DNA from: Luteithermobacter gelatinilyticus | Lineage (GTDB): Bacteria; Pseudomonadota; Alphaproteobacteria; Sphingomonadales; Emcibacteraceae | Assembly: GCF_005849285.1 (NCBI RefSeq) | Contig: NZ_CP040517.1 | Coordinates: 3,081,892 to 3,145,891 of the forward strand | Length of the DNA stretch: 64,000 nt | Direction: 5' to 3' | Shown here: in pieces, positions 29,433-38,507 of the stretch | Layout of the letters: each line of letters opens with the position of its first letter | Position numbering within the stretch: the first letter of the stretch is position 1 | Notes under the pieces: model-generated | What the model was told of the DNA's origin: nothing | Seen by the model: the letters and a program-made list of their open reading frames with translations, nothing else | The model's database searches: none | Position numbers and translations under genes: made by a program

Positions 29433-29514
29433 CTAGTGTGGTTTCTGAATTTGAAGTTCCTGTTTTTGATTATGTCATATGACTTAGGAACTTCAAATTC
29501 AGAAACCACACTAG
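29433..29514. repeat. 82-bp fold-back element with perfect 29-bp arms
   Basis: Arms at 29433-29461 and 29486-29514 are perfect inverted repeats, starting CTAGTGTGGTTTCTGAATTT. The 24-nt loop contains the palindrome GTCATATGAC. The ends are CTAG on both sides, the same target tetranucleotide as the 264-bp family, but the arm sequence is unrelated. It is probably a separate tiny MITE-like family. Confidence 0.75.
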
Positions 29515-29599
29515 AGTCAAATAATTAACCAGTCTTCTTGTTGACTCTGAAATTCGAATAGCCTGCTACAAATATGATACGAATTTCAGAGTCACAAGA
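29515..29599. repeat. 85-bp imperfect inverted-repeat unit between CTAG sites
   Basis: GACTCTGAAATTCG at about 29543-29556 pairs with CGAATTTCAGAGTC at 29580-29593, and the pairing extends through CTTG/CAAG with one bulged base. It fills the space between two CTAG tetranucleotides. The arm faintly resembles that of the neighbouring 82-bp element, so it may be a diverged relative. Confidence 0.5.
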
Positions 29600-29645
29600 C
29601 TAGAGTGAATTGTGAATAGGTTGACCCATTCACAATTCACTCTGG
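29600..29645. mobile_element. Mini-derivative (38 bp) of the 264-bp inverted-repeat element
   Basis: The left end AGTGAATTGTGAATAGGTTG and following ACCCATTC join directly to the right end CACAATTCACT. The interior is missing between two ATTC tetramers, a microhomology deletion. The left flank is CTAG and the right CTGG. It lies 91 bp before the NhaC-type permease. Confidence 0.8.
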
Positions 29646-29735
29646 CCAATATTAGGCGCCGATATTCCCGGTTGACCGGACCGGGCGGCTCTTTCATACT
29701 ACGCGGCAGAAAAGATAAAAATACAGGACGTTTCT

Positions 29736-31109
29736 ATGGACTGGGTCTCCATCCTTCCACCAGTCGTGGCCATCATCATCGTTGTCTGGCGCCGGGAAGT
29801 TATTCTGTCCCTGTTTCTGGCACTGTTGACCTCGGAAGTCCTGCTGGTCGGGTCTGCCGACTTGTTTCAGGACCTGTTCGCCGGGTTTCTGGGCAGTCTG
29901 GAACGGATCGTGGCCGTGTTTCAGAATGAAGGCAACACCCGCATCCTCATGTTCAGCCTGCTGGTTGGCGCGCTGTTGGCTTATCTCAGACAATCGGGCG
30001 GGGTGAGCGCGCTGGTGGAGCGGCTGATCAACCGGGGGCTGACCCGAAGCCGCCGGCAGGTGGGGCTGATGACCACAATTACCGGCCTTGTCCTGTTTAT
30101 TGAGTCCAATCTCAGCGTGCTCACCGCCGGCATTGTCTCACGGGGCTTGTTTGATAAATTCGGCATGAGCCGAGCACGGCTCGCCTATATTATTGACAGC
30201 ACCAGTGCCCCGGTCTGCATTCTCCTTCTGCTTAACGGCTGGGGGGCCTATGTGCTGGGCCTGCTTGGCGGTTATGATCTGGCGGATCCGGTGGGTATTC
30301 TGATCGGGTCCATTCCGTTGAATTTTTATGCCTTGGTGACGCTGGCGTTGGTCTTCTACACGGTGCTGAGCGACCGGGTCTATGGCCCGCTGGCCCGCGC
30401 CGACAGCCGCGCCGCCATCGAAAGCGAGGCGCAACCCGAAATCCCGCCCACTCGCGCCCGATACATGATCCTGCCGCTTATGGTGATGATCGGTGGCATT
30501 TTTGGTTTCATGATCTGGACCGGCGAGGGGGACATCACCAAGGGGGACGGCGCACGCGCCATCCTTTATGCCACGATCCTGGCCTGTCTGTGTGCTTATA
30601 TCCTGATGCTGCTGAGCCGCCGGTTCACCCATCACGAACTGGTTAAAACCGGCTTTCAGGGCATGGGCGAACTGTTGCCACTGGTGACCATTGTGCTGTT
30701 GTCCATGGCGCTGGGCAGCAGCCTCAAGCTGCTCGGCACCGGCACCTTCATCGCCGGATTGGCCGGGGCGCATCTGCCGCTGTTTCTGATTGTGCCCATG
30801 CTGTTTCTGGCCGGCTCCCTGATCAGTTTCACCACCGGCACCAGCTGGGGCACCTTTGCGCTGCTGATCCCGCTGGGCATGCCGCTGATTGATATGCTGG
30901 GCCTGCCGCCGGCGCTGGTGCTTTCCGCCATTCTCGGCGGCGGCGTGTTCGGGGATCATTGTTCCCCGATTTCCGACACCACCGCCGTTTCTTCCATCGC
31001 CGCCGGCTGTGACCTTCTGGAACATGTCCGCACCCAGCTGCCCTATGCGCTGACCGCCGGCGGAATCAGCTTCGGTCTGTATATCCTGGCCAGTCTGGTG
31101 ATGCTCTAG
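29736..31109 (+). CDS. NhaC-type Na+/H+ antiporter family permease
   Basis: 457 residues with about 11-12 hydrophobic segments, an integral inner-membrane protein. Family blocks: F-I-E-S-N-L-S-V-L-T-A-G near residue 130, S-F-T-T-G-T-S-W-G-T-F-A near 370, and G-G-G-V-F-G-D-H-C-S-P-I-S-D-T-T near 405. The last is the hallmark of the NhaC/ArsB-like group, with charged residues within the membrane. It may exchange Na+ for H+ or carry an organic acid or amino acid coupled to ions; the family contains both. The TAG stop (31107-31109) lies in the CTAG flank of element copy 2. It is the first of two such permeases here. Confidence 0.85.
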   Translation: MDWVSILPPVVAIIIVVWRREVILSLFLALLTSEVLLVGSADLFQDLFAGFLGSLERIVAVFQNEGNTRILMFSLLVGALLAYLRQSGGVSALVERLINRGLTRSRRQVGLMTTITGLVLFIESNLSVLTAGIVSRGLFDKFGMSRARLAYIIDSTSAPVCILLLLNGWGAYVLGLLGGYDLADPVGILIGSIPLNFYALVTLALVFYTVLSDRVYGPLARADSRAAIESEAQPEIPPTRARYMILPLMVMIGGIFGFMIWTGEGDITKGDGARAILYATILACLCAYILMLLSRRFTHHELVKTGFQGMGELLPLVTIVLLSMALGSSLKLLGTGTFIAGLAGAHLPLFLIVPMLFLAGSLISFTTGTSWGTFALLIPLGMPLIDMLGLPPALVLSAILGGGVFGDHCSPISDTTAVSSIAAGCDLLEHVRTQLPYALTAGGISFGLYILASLVML

Positions 31110-31377
31110 AGTGAATTGTGAACAGGTTGGCTCAATTCTGTTGGCGGATTGTGGCCCGCCTCACGCGGAAGACGGCGCCGGGCGATGCGGGGCATCGGGC
31201 CAGGCGTCTGACAACGTGAGCGGCCCCAAGCCGCCAACCCGAAGGGCCGGGCCGATCTGGTCCAGTTCCGGCGGCCTTTGGCTGGGCCGTACCGCCAGTA
31301 TGGCCTGCGCCAAACCCCTGGCTCCTGAACCAGACCTGACCGGCAGAATGGGTCAACCTGTTCACAATTCACTCTAG
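31106..31377. mobile_element. Non-autonomous inverted-repeat element, full-length copy 2 (264 bp)
   Basis: The core at 31110-31373 is flanked by perfect CTAG on both sides. Orientation is opposite to copy 1, with five differences in 264 bp. Its terminal repeats match each other perfectly over 20 bp and carry the same T-to-C change on both sides. It fills the whole gap between the convergent NhaC-type permease and purH, whose stop codons are the TAGs of the two CTAG flanks. Confidence 0.9.
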
Positions 31378-32975
31378 TGGCGGAAATGACGCATGCCAGT
31401 GAATACCATGGCCAGGTTGCGGTCATCCGCGGCGGCGATCACTTCCTCATCGCGGATCGACCCACCCGGCTGAATGATGGCCGTCACGCCCGCTTCGGCG
31501 GCACTGATCAGGCCGTCGGCAAACGGGAAAAACGCATCTGAAGCCACCACGGAGCCTTCCGTCATGACCACATCCAGCCCGGCAGCACGGGTGGCGTCTT
31601 CGGCCTTGCGCGCGGCGGTGCGCGCACTGTCCACCCGGCTCATCTGCCCGGCGCCGATGCCCACTGTAGCCCCGTCCTTCACATAAATAATGGCATTGGA
31701 TTTCACATGTTTACAGACGGTGAAGGCAAACAGCATGTCATTGAGCTCCTGCTCGCTGGGCTGTCTTTTGGTCACCACCTTCAGATCTTCGCGGCGCACA
31801 ATGCCATTATCCCGGCTTTGCACCAGATACCCCCCAGCCACGGATTTTACGATCTGTCCCGCCTCGCGCGGATCGGCCAACCCCCCGGTCAGCAGCAGAC
31901 GCAGGTTTTTCTTGGCCGCGAGAATGGCGCGGGCTTCTTCATCGGCGTCCGGGGCAATGACCACTTCGGTAAAAATGGAGGAAATTTCCCGGGCCGTGGC
32001 TCCGTCCAGGGTCTGATTAAGGGCAATAATGCCGCCAAAAGCGCTCACCGGATCACAACGCAGTGCCTTTTCATAGGCCTCTGCCAAGGTTTTTCCCCGG
32101 GCCACGCCACAGGGATTGGCATGTTTGATGATCGCCACCGCCGGACCGTCCTGGGGGTCAAATTCACTGACCAGCTCAAAGGCCGCATCGGTATCATTGA
32201 GATTGTTATAGCTCAGCTCCTTACCCTGAAGCTGCCGGGCCGTGGCGATGCCGGGACGGGGTCGGGCACTGCGGGTCACATAAAAGGCTGCGTCCTGATG
32301 TGGGTTTTCCCCATAGCGCAGGGTCTGCTGACGGGTGGCGGTGATGTTGAGGCGTTCCGGATAAGTCTCCCCCAGTTGAGCCACAAACCACTGGGAAATG
32401 GCGGCATCATAGGCGCCGGTGCGGGCAAAGGCCCGGGCTGCAAGTTTTCGGCGCAACTCATGGTCCGTGGCCCCGCCATTGTCTTTCATTGATGTCATGA
32501 CAGCATCATAATCCCCGGGGTCCACCACCACAGTGACGAATCTGTGGTTCTTGGCAGCCGAACGGATCATGGCCGGCCCGCCAATGTCGATATTTTCGAT
32601 ACAGGTGGCAAAATCGGCGCCTTTTTCCACAGTTTCCTCAAAGGGATAAAGATTGACCACCAGAAGATCAATGCCGCCAATATCATGATCGTGCATGGCT
32701 TTTGTATGGTCCGCATTATCCCGCAGCGCCAGAAGCCCGCCATGAATTTTCGGATGCAGGGTTTTGACCCGGCCGTCCATCATTTCCGGAAAACCGGTGT
32801 GTTCGGCCACTTCCTTGACCGCAATACCGGCGTCCGCCAAGGTGCGCGCCGAGCCGCCGGTGGACAGGATTTCCACGCCCATCTCCTGAAGGAATTTGCC
32901 GAACTCCACAAGCCCGGTTTTATCTGAAACAGAAAGAAGCGCCCGTTTTACGGGCTGAAGGTCCACGTCGCTCAT
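31374..32975 (-). CDS. purH: Bifunctional IMP cyclohydrolase / AICAR formyltransferase
   Basis: 533 residues, normal for PurH. The start at 32975 has GAGGAG seven bases upstream; the ATG at 32996 lacks one. The N-terminal MGS-like domain (about 12-155) has [19 protein letters not shown] and H-P-K-I-H-G-G-L-L. The AICARFT domain has [18 protein letters not shown] and S-D-A-F-F-P-F-A-D. It catalyses the last two steps of IMP synthesis. It ends R-H-F-R-H as family members do, so the adjoining mobile element inserted exactly at the native stop. Confidence 0.97.
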   Translation of the reverse strand: MSDVDLQPVKRALLSVSDKTGLVEFGKFLQEMGVEILSTGGSARTLADAGIAVKEVAEHTGFPEMMDGRVKTLHPKIHGGLLALRDNADHTKAMHDHDIGGIDLLVVNLYPFEETVEKGADFATCIENIDIGGPAMIRSAAKNHRFVTVVVDPGDYDAVMTSMKDNGGATDHELRRKLAARAFARTGAYDAAISQWFVAQLGETYPERLNITATRQQTLRYGENPHQDAAFYVTRSARPRPGIATARQLQGKELSYNNLNDTDAAFELVSEFDPQDGPAVAIIKHANPCGVARGKTLAEAYEKALRCDPVSAFGGIIALNQTLDGATAREISSIFTEVVIAPDADEEARAILAAKKNLRLLLTGGLADPREAGQIVKSVAGGYLVQSRDNGIVRREDLKVVTKRQPSEQELNDMLFAFTVCKHVKSNAIIYVKDGATVGIGAGQMSRVDSARTAARKAEDATRAAGLDVVMTEGSVVASDAFFPFADGLISAAEAGVTAIIQPGGSIRDEEVIAAADDRNLAMVFTGMRHFRH

Positions 32976-33025
32976 CGCCAGCTCCTCGATCACCAATTAG
33001 TCAGAAAGTCGGTCTATAATCCACT

Positions 33026-33063
33026 CTGGAGTGAATGGGGTAACTATTCACAATTTATTCTAG
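33026..33063. mobile_element. Decayed mini-copy of the inverted-repeat element
   Basis: A 30-bp core, AGTGAATGGGG then TAACTATTCACAATTTATT, sits between CTGG and CTAG. The right half still matches the family end TATTCACAATTCACT with one change; the left half keeps AGTGAAT. It lies between purH and the heparinase-family gene. Confidence 0.55.
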
Positions 33064-33171
33064 GGGCGGCTTACTGGATCACGCCCCACAACGCAAGTTT
33101 TATTTGCCGTTCTTTCGGTTGCCCATACCGGGCCCAACGCGCCCCATCCCCTCTCATGTGCCCAGCCCCCC

Positions 33172-34932
33172 TTATGCATCCATAATGCGCCGGATAGACC
33201 ATTTGACCGCCTGTTGTGGGCCGTCGATGCGGGTGCTGAGCACGATCTGACGGGTCTGTTGCACCCGCCCGGGCGTGCCCAGATAGACACTGTCCTCCAG
33301 CCGAAGATGGGCCCCGCGAGCCTGAAACAGCCACACCTCATCATTGACCAGCCTGAGGCGCACCTTGCGCCCTGCTTCTTCTGCACCCGCTGTTCTTTTT
33401 CCCACATGATCCATCAGATGGGCGCTCACCGCCGGATGCACATGAAAGCGGATATCCGCCATGACCGGCTCAGCCCGGTCCGATACCTGTTCCAAAATGT
33501 CTTCGCCGCGAATATCATCCCCGGCCCCGTTCATATAAATCAGACGCCAGTGTTTGCGCCCGAAACGGCTGACATAACCGTCATGGCTGAGTTCCAGCAG
33601 CACATCCCCCCGTTCCTCGATGCGCCGGCTGGTGGCCACGGTCGGCCCCGCCCCGATCAGGCCGTTGTCCAGAAGTTCGGCGCTATTGCGGTTCTCCACC
33701 ACCAGTGTGCTGTGCGCTGCCGTGGTCCGCGACAAATCAAAAAGATCCGCATCTCCCCTTGACCCTTCGCCAGGCAACACCCCGGCCCCACTGCCACAAT
33801 TGACAATGATCCGCATGGCCCGGCTGGACAGCTCAAACGACAGGGTCCCCGCATGACAGCGACGGCTAAGGGGCGTAAAGGCTGGTGGGCCGCTGTCCAC
33901 AATCAGACAGGTCCCATTTTTTTCCAGCCGGCGAAATCCGCCCTGTAGCGCGTCCTGAGCCGGCTCGGAAACCGGCACCAGCCGGGAAAGAAGGGCGTCA
34001 ACCTCCTGTTCCGATCGTTCCGACGCGCCATTAAAGAGGGCCAGACGGCCATCGCCGTGCCTGAGCAGACGCAATAAGCCGCCAAGGCGGCCCAGCGCCG
34101 CTTCCACCTCATCCGGCACATCATGCCCCATCGCTTTGAGCGATGTTTTAAGCATCACAAGGGCCTTCAACAGACGGAGCACATCTTCCGGGTTGCGGCT
34201 TTGCACCCCCCCATCCGGCAGCACCTCTTCAGGCAGCTGGCGGACCAGCAGATTAAGCCCCCGTTTCAGCCAGTCTTCTCCGTGGGGAATATACAGCCCG
34301 GCCTGAGCCAACCCGGCAAGGGCATAAATCTGATCCGGCCCTTCCGGCAGGGTGGGGCTTTCATACATCAAATGCCGCGCCTGGCGCGCCAGACTGTCCA
34401 AAACCCGGCTGCGGTAGATCAGATCGTCCGTGTCCATGATCAGCGGGGCATAAGCCAACCAATTGATCAGTCGCCGGCCGACCAGATCGGGCCGCCAGGC
34501 CAGCTCCTCCCAGGACTCAAACCGGTCCAGCCAGCCGCGCACAAGATCCTCGGCCCGTTTGCGGGCGCTGAGCCGGTCCACCGCCTGCCCCAGATCCCGA
34601 AGCCAGGCAAAACTATGCAGATGTTCCTGCCACGGGGCCGGCAGGTCCGCAGCCGACCAGATTTCCGCAGCCGCCCACGCCCCCTGTTCATGATGTGGAT
34701 GGCGCAGCACATGCCCATTCAGGACAAACCGCCCGGCCAAAAGATGCGCGCCGGCTACCCTGTCGCCGGGCCAAGGGTCCTTGGGCGTGCCCAGGATTCG
34801 CAGCGGATGCTTGCCCCTCAGGCGCAGATCATGAGCCCGGCTCCTGTAGCCGGCCTGACGCATGACGGTTTTCAACCGAAATGGCATCCTCGCGGAAAAA
34901 GATCGAACTGAAGGACGGCGAAGTTCTGCCAT
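33172..34932 (-). CDS. Heparinase II/III-family protein
   Basis: 586 residues. The first 330 residues are helical, as in the alpha/alpha barrel of heparinase II/III proteins (R-R-L-I-N-W-L-A-Y-A, D-Q-I-Y-A-L-A-G-L-A). The C-terminal half is the beta-sandwich domain, with R-C-H-A-G-T-L-S-F-E-L-S, R-I-I-V-N-C-G-S-G, and R-T-T-A-A-H-S-T-L-V-V-E-N. No clear signal peptide is seen, so it may be cytoplasmic or exported in an unusual way. Genes of this family commonly lie beside rsmB and purH in alphaproteobacteria. Polysaccharide lyase activity is assumed from the family; the substrate is unknown. It belongs to a minus-strand run rsmB-rpe-this-purH. Confidence 0.87.
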   Translation of the reverse strand: MAELRRPSVRSFSARMPFRLKTVMRQAGYRSRAHDLRLRGKHPLRILGTPKDPWPGDRVAGAHLLAGRFVLNGHVLRHPHHEQGAWAAAEIWSAADLPAPWQEHLHSFAWLRDLGQAVDRLSARKRAEDLVRGWLDRFESWEELAWRPDLVGRRLINWLAYAPLIMDTDDLIYRSRVLDSLARQARHLMYESPTLPEGPDQIYALAGLAQAGLYIPHGEDWLKRGLNLLVRQLPEEVLPDGGVQSRNPEDVLRLLKALVMLKTSLKAMGHDVPDEVEAALGRLGGLLRLLRHGDGRLALFNGASERSEQEVDALLSRLVPVSEPAQDALQGGFRRLEKNGTCLIVDSGPPAFTPLSRRCHAGTLSFELSSRAMRIIVNCGSGAGVLPGEGSRGDADLFDLSRTTAAHSTLVVENRNSAELLDNGLIGAGPTVATSRRIEERGDVLLELSHDGYVSRFGRKHWRLIYMNGAGDDIRGEDILEQVSDRAEPVMADIRFHVHPAVSAHLMDHVGKRTAGAEEAGRKVRLRLVNDEVWLFQARGAHLRLEDSVYLGTPGRVQQTRQIVLSTRIDGPQQAVKWSIRRIMDA

Positions 34933-35003
34933 AAAATGCGCTGCTCCGGGATCACTAGTCGTTAAGGGAGATGATACAAAAGGGAGAATAGCACAGGCGG
35001 CCC

Positions 35004-35035
35004 AAAAGAGAAGAGCCCGTTGTGGCTTTTCTTGG
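35004..35035 (-). terminator. Possible terminator after rpe
   Basis: On the minus strand AAGAAAAGCC and GGGCTCTTCTC form an imperfect stem, followed by TTTT. It lies just past the rpe stop, before the heparinase-family gene. One internal mismatch weakens it, so it may only attenuate. Confidence 0.4.
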
Positions 35036-35042
35036 CCGGGGA

Positions 35043-35735
35043 CTATTCTCCCTCGAGCGCGTCTCCCCCAAGCGCGTCTCCCCTGAGCGCGCGGATATTT
35101 TGCGCATAATGCCCCGGCCCGCCCGTAAAGGTCGCCGTGCCCGCCACCAGCACGTCCGCCCCTGCGGCCACGGCCTCTTTGGCGGTGTCCACATTAATAC
35201 CGCCATCCACCTCAAGATCAATCTGTCGGCCGGTGGCATCAATCATCCGGCGCAGCCGGCGGATTTTTTCCAGCTGGCTCTTGATGAACTTCTGCCCCCC
35301 AAATCCCGGATTGACACTCATTACCAGGACCAGATCCACCAGATCCAGCACGTTTTCCACCAGGTCCACCGGTGTGCCGGGATTAAGCGAAAGCCCGGCT
35401 TTTTTGCCCAGGGAGCGGATCAATTGCAGGGTGCGGTGAAAATGCGGTCCTGCCTCCGGATGAATGGTGATGATGTCCGCGCCGGCCTTGGCAAATGCCT
35501 CCACATAGGAATCCACAGGGGAAATCATCAGATGCACGTCAAAGATTTTTGTGCTGTGGGGTCTGAGCGCGGCCACAACAGACGGCCCGATTGTGATATT
35601 GGGGACAAAATGGCCATCCATGACATCCACGTGGATATAATCGGCACCGGCCTTGTCCACGGCGGCCACTTCTTCCCCCAGCCGGGCGAAATCCGCGGAA
35701 AGGATGGAAGGGGCAATCTTTACGGGCTGCTGCAT
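35043..35735 (-). CDS. rpe: Ribulose-phosphate 3-epimerase
   Basis: 230 residues. The start at 35735 has AGGTGAG upstream; the ATG at 35750 is not as well placed. TIM-barrel epimerase motifs: [10 protein letters not shown] at the N terminus, [17 protein letters not shown] (metal His and Asp), [16 protein letters not shown], and L-E-V-D-G-G-I. It interconverts ribulose-5-P and xylulose-5-P in the pentose phosphate pathway. The C-terminal tail [12 protein letters not shown] comes from a short tandem repeat and is not a family feature. rsmB lies 39 bp upstream. Confidence 0.96.
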   Translation of the reverse strand: MQQPVKIAPSILSADFARLGEEVAAVDKAGADYIHVDVMDGHFVPNITIGPSVVAALRPHSTKIFDVHLMISPVDSYVEAFAKAGADIITIHPEAGPHFHRTLQLIRSLGKKAGLSLNPGTPVDLVENVLDLVDLVLVMSVNPGFGGQKFIKSQLEKIRRLRRMIDATGRQIDLEVDGGINVDTAKEAVAAGADVLVAGTATFTGGPGHYAQNIRALRGDALGGDALEGE

Positions 35736-35774
35736 GATCTCACCTGTCAAACATCTGTGGGTTATGAATATGGG

Positions 35775-37079
35775 TTACGAAATCCGTTTCAAACGGCAGA
35801 TGTAAAAGCCGTCCATGCCGCCGGGATACAGATGGGGCAGGGTCTGCACATCCCCCTCCGGACCGATGGCGGCTTCCAGTCCCGGCAGTTCCTCGGGCCT
35901 GATTCTGTCCCGTTGTACCGGCACCCCGCGATCCAGTAAAGCCTTAATCTGGTCCGGTCCTTCCGCCGCCTCCAATGAACAGACACAATAGACCAGCACC
36001 CCGCCCGGAGCCAGCATATCCACCGCCGCCCCCAGCAATCGCGCCTGAAGCGCCGCCAGGGTGTGAACATCCTCGGGGCGTTTGATCCAGGCCATATCCG
36101 GATGCCGCCGCAACGTGCCACTGGACGAACAGGGGGCATCCAGCAGAATGTAGGGAAACGGCCGCTCCGGACGGTATGCGGCAGCATCTGACGTCACGAC
36201 GTCACAATTAAGGCCAAGCCGGTCCAAATTGTCCCGCAGGCGCCTCAGCCGCCGCTCTGAAACATCCACTGCGGTTACCCGGCAGCCGCGGGCCGCTGAT
36301 TGCAGCGTCTTGCCACCCGGCGCCGCACACAGGTCCAGTACCCTCTGACCCGCCTCCGCGCCCAGCAGTCGCGCCGGCAGCATCGCGGCCAGGTCCTGCA
36401 CCCACCACACCCCGTCCGCATAACCGGGGAGCTTTTCCACCGGACCGGCCTTTTTCAGACGGACGCCGCCCGTAGGCAGAATGTCGCCCCCCAGGTGCTG
36501 GGCCCAATCGGCCGGGTCCAGTTCCGGTTTGAGGCTGATGTCCAAGGGGGGTTCCTCAAGCAGCGCCCGGACCAGACGCCGGGATACGGCCTTGCCATAG
36601 CGATTGATCCAACTGTCGCGCAACCAGCGCGGCAGATTGAGAAAAGGATCGGAAAACTTATCCAGAAAGTCGTCTTTTTCCCGATCTATCCGCCGCAAGA
36701 CCGCATTGACAAACGCCTTTTGGCTGTTCAGTGCTGGATGTTTTTGTTGGACCACCAGACGCACGCTGCTGTCCACAGCGGCATGGGCCGGCACATTCAT
36801 ATACACCAACTGCGCCACGCCCAGCTGCAGGATATGACGCAGTCGCGCCTGTTTCGGGCCCAATCGTTTCGGGGTGCAGAAGTTGATCATGGCGTTGATC
36901 TGGCCGAGCCGGCGCAGGGTGGTGGTGGCAAGATGACGCAAAAAGGCCCGGTCCCGGTCCGCCAGATCAGGAAAACGGGCGCAACCTTCCGTAAAGGCCC
37001 CGTCGAAAGTCAGCCCCTTGTCCAGTATGCGTTCCAGAAGATAAAGCGCCGCCCGGCGCGACTCGAGATCCTGTGCCAT
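35775..37079 (-). CDS. rsmB: 16S rRNA (cytosine-967-C5)-methyltransferase
   Basis: 434 residues from M-A-Q-D-L-E-S-R-R-A-A; an ATG at 37115 is in frame but adds an unlikely tail. The N-terminal NusB-like RNA-binding domain (about 1-135) includes V-Y-M-N-V-P-A-H-A-A-V and A-F-V-N-A-V-L-R. The C-terminal SAM-dependent domain has L-D-L-C-A-A-P-G-G-K-T, D-V-S-E-R-R-L, D-A-P-C-S-S-S-G, and Y-C-V-C-S-L-E. The last two contain the paired cysteines of m5C methyltransferases. It modifies 16S rRNA. It heads the run rsmB-rpe-heparinase-purH, an order common in alphaproteobacteria. Confidence 0.94.
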   Translation of the reverse strand: MAQDLESRRAALYLLERILDKGLTFDGAFTEGCARFPDLADRDRAFLRHLATTTLRRLGQINAMINFCTPKRLGPKQARLRHILQLGVAQLVYMNVPAHAAVDSSVRLVVQQKHPALNSQKAFVNAVLRRIDREKDDFLDKFSDPFLNLPRWLRDSWINRYGKAVSRRLVRALLEEPPLDISLKPELDPADWAQHLGGDILPTGGVRLKKAGPVEKLPGYADGVWWVQDLAAMLPARLLGAEAGQRVLDLCAAPGGKTLQSAARGCRVTAVDVSERRLRRLRDNLDRLGLNCDVVTSDAAAYRPERPFPYILLDAPCSSSGTLRRHPDMAWIKRPEDVHTLAALQARLLGAAVDMLAPGGVLVYCVCSLEAAEGPDQIKALLDRGVPVQRDRIRPEELPGLEAAIGPEGDVQTLPHLYPGGMDGFYICRLKRIS

Positions 37080-37187
37080 GCTTTTTTTCTCTTTATCTCG
37101 CCCCGGCAGTAGCACAGGGAGGGGTTGCTGCCAAGGAAATAGTGGATCCCGCAGGGATAACAGCCGGTAAAAAGACAGAATCTCTTG

Positions 37188-38150
37188 TCAGCTCCAGGGA
37201 CCTCCCCGGCCAGAGCTCTTGCCTGAATTAGGCACGCCCGAGCGACCAGAAGAACGGGGAGAGGAAGCACGGGACCGATAGGGTGAGGATCCCGTTCCAG
37301 AGCTGCCCCCCGGAGACTGGGCCGCCATCTCGTAGAGCCGGTCGATACGGTTTTGCATGCTGGGGTGAGTGGAAAACAGGTTATCCATCCGCTGCCCATG
37401 CAACGGATTGACAATGAACAGATGGGCGGTTGCCGGGTTTTCCTCAGCCCGTTCATTGACGATCCGCTCGCTGGCCTGGTGCAGCTTGGCCAGAGCCGAC
37501 GCCAGCCACAGCGGCTGACCACAGATTTCCGCGCCGATCCGGTCGGCTTCATATTCCCGGCTGCGGCTGATGGCCATCTGTACCAGTGCGGCGGCCAGCG
37601 GGGCCAGAATCATAATCAGGATGCTGCCCACAATGCCTAAGGGATTGTTGCGGTTATTGCCCAGGAACAGGGCGAAATTCGCCAACATGCTGATGGCCCC
37701 GGCGATGGTCGCCGTAATGGTCATGATCAACGTGTCCCGATTGCGCACATGCGCCAGTTCATGGGCCATAACCCCGGCCACCTCTTCACGATTGAGAATA
37801 TTCAGCAGCCCGGTTGTCGCCGCCACGGCCGCATTTTCCGGGTTCCGGCCCGTGGCGAAAGCATTGGGCTGCGGCGTGTCGATAATATAGACCCGCGGCA
37901 TAGGCAGCCCCGCCCGCCGGGCAAGGTCTTCCACAATGTGATAAAATTCCGGGGCGCTGCGGGCATCCACCTCGCGCGCACCATACATTCGCAGCACGAT
38001 TTTATCGGAATTCCAGTAGGCAAAGGCGTTCATCGCCAGCGCCACCATAAATGCGATGACCATGCCGCCCTGGCCGCCCAGCATATAGCCCACCGCCAGA
38101 AACAGCGCCGTCATCGCCGCAAGCAATACTGCTGTTTTCAGATATCCCAT
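37188..38150 (-). CDS. htpX: Zinc metalloprotease HtpX homologue
   Basis: 320 residues from M-G-Y-L-K-T-A, which aligns with the usual family start; ATGs at 38162 and 38174 are possible. Two membrane segments lie at the N terminus (about 5-45). The catalytic [10 protein letters not shown] follows near residue 132, then two more membrane helices ([10 protein letters not shown] and [13 protein letters not shown]). The third zinc ligand Glu is in R-S-R-E-Y-E-A-D. It is an inner-membrane quality-control protease. The last 35 residues are a Ser/Gly/Arg-rich disordered tail. It is divergent from the SdhAF4-like gene. Confidence 0.94.
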   Translation of the reverse strand: MGYLKTAVLLAAMTALFLAVGYMLGGQGGMVIAFMVALAMNAFAYWNSDKIVLRMYGAREVDARSAPEFYHIVEDLARRAGLPMPRVYIIDTPQPNAFATGRNPENAAVAATTGLLNILNREEVAGVMAHELAHVRNRDTLIMTITATIAGAISMLANFALFLGNNRNNPLGIVGSILIMILAPLAAALVQMAISRSREYEADRIGAEICGQPLWLASALAKLHQASERIVNERAEENPATAHLFIVNPLHGQRMDNLFSTHPSMQNRIDRLYEMAAQSPGGSSGTGSSPYRSRASSPRSSGRSGVPNSGKSSGRGGPWS

Positions 38151-38310
38151 CGTTTTCGTCATCCTGAAAATCAAGTTAAGCTATCTTTGGCTACCTTACT
38201 GCGCCACCTGTCCCACAAACTTTCCCTGCCGGTTCTTTCCGGCTGGTCTTGTGCGGATATTTTCAGTACTTATATGGAAATGACACCTTAACTTGGCAAG
38301 AGTATAGCCG

Positions 38311-38472
38311 ATGACAGATACCAAAAAAACGCCCCCAACCGGCAAAACGCCTGAGACGCCGAACCCCCCAGAGAAAGCTCCGGAACGTCCCCGGGAAATC
38401 GGCGGACGGGAGGGCCCCGACCCGGTGCGGTATGGCGACTGGGAAAATAATGGCATTGCCTCCGATTTTTAA
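38311..38472 (+). CDS. DUF1674 / SdhAF4-like small protein
   Basis: A 53-residue gene. The N-terminal half is Pro/Lys/Thr-rich and disordered. The C-terminal signature is E-I-G-G-R-E-G-P-D-P-V-R-Y-G-D-W-E-N-N-G-I-A-S-D-F, the conserved core of DUF1674, which includes mitochondrial succinate dehydrogenase assembly factor 4. That factor helps flavinylated SdhA mature; a like role is inferred for the bacterial protein. It lies in the usual alphaproteobacterial spot next to htpX and rsmB. The ribosome site is weak (AAGAG). It precedes the sterol-desaturase-family gene by 35 bp. Confidence 0.9.
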   Translation: MTDTKKTPPTGKTPETPNPPEKAPERPREIGGREGPDPVRYGDWENNGIASDF

Positions 38473-38507
38473 GGAAGGGAGAGACCATTGAGGAGTGCCA
38501 CGGGTCG

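Larger units (their letters stand above)
29293..29735. other. 443-bp divergent gap filled with stacked inverted-repeat elements
   Basis: This gap between the divergent ABC ATPase gene and the NhaC-type permease has no credible gene. Three adjacent palindromic units sit between successive CTAG (or CTGG) tetranucleotides at 29433, 29511, 29600 and 29642. Promoters of both genes must lie in what remains; none is clear. Confidence 0.7.

Noticed and set aside
33060..33407. Overlapping minus-strand frames at the heparinase 3' end
   Set aside because: They overlap the well-supported heparinase-family gene in another frame and show no domain.
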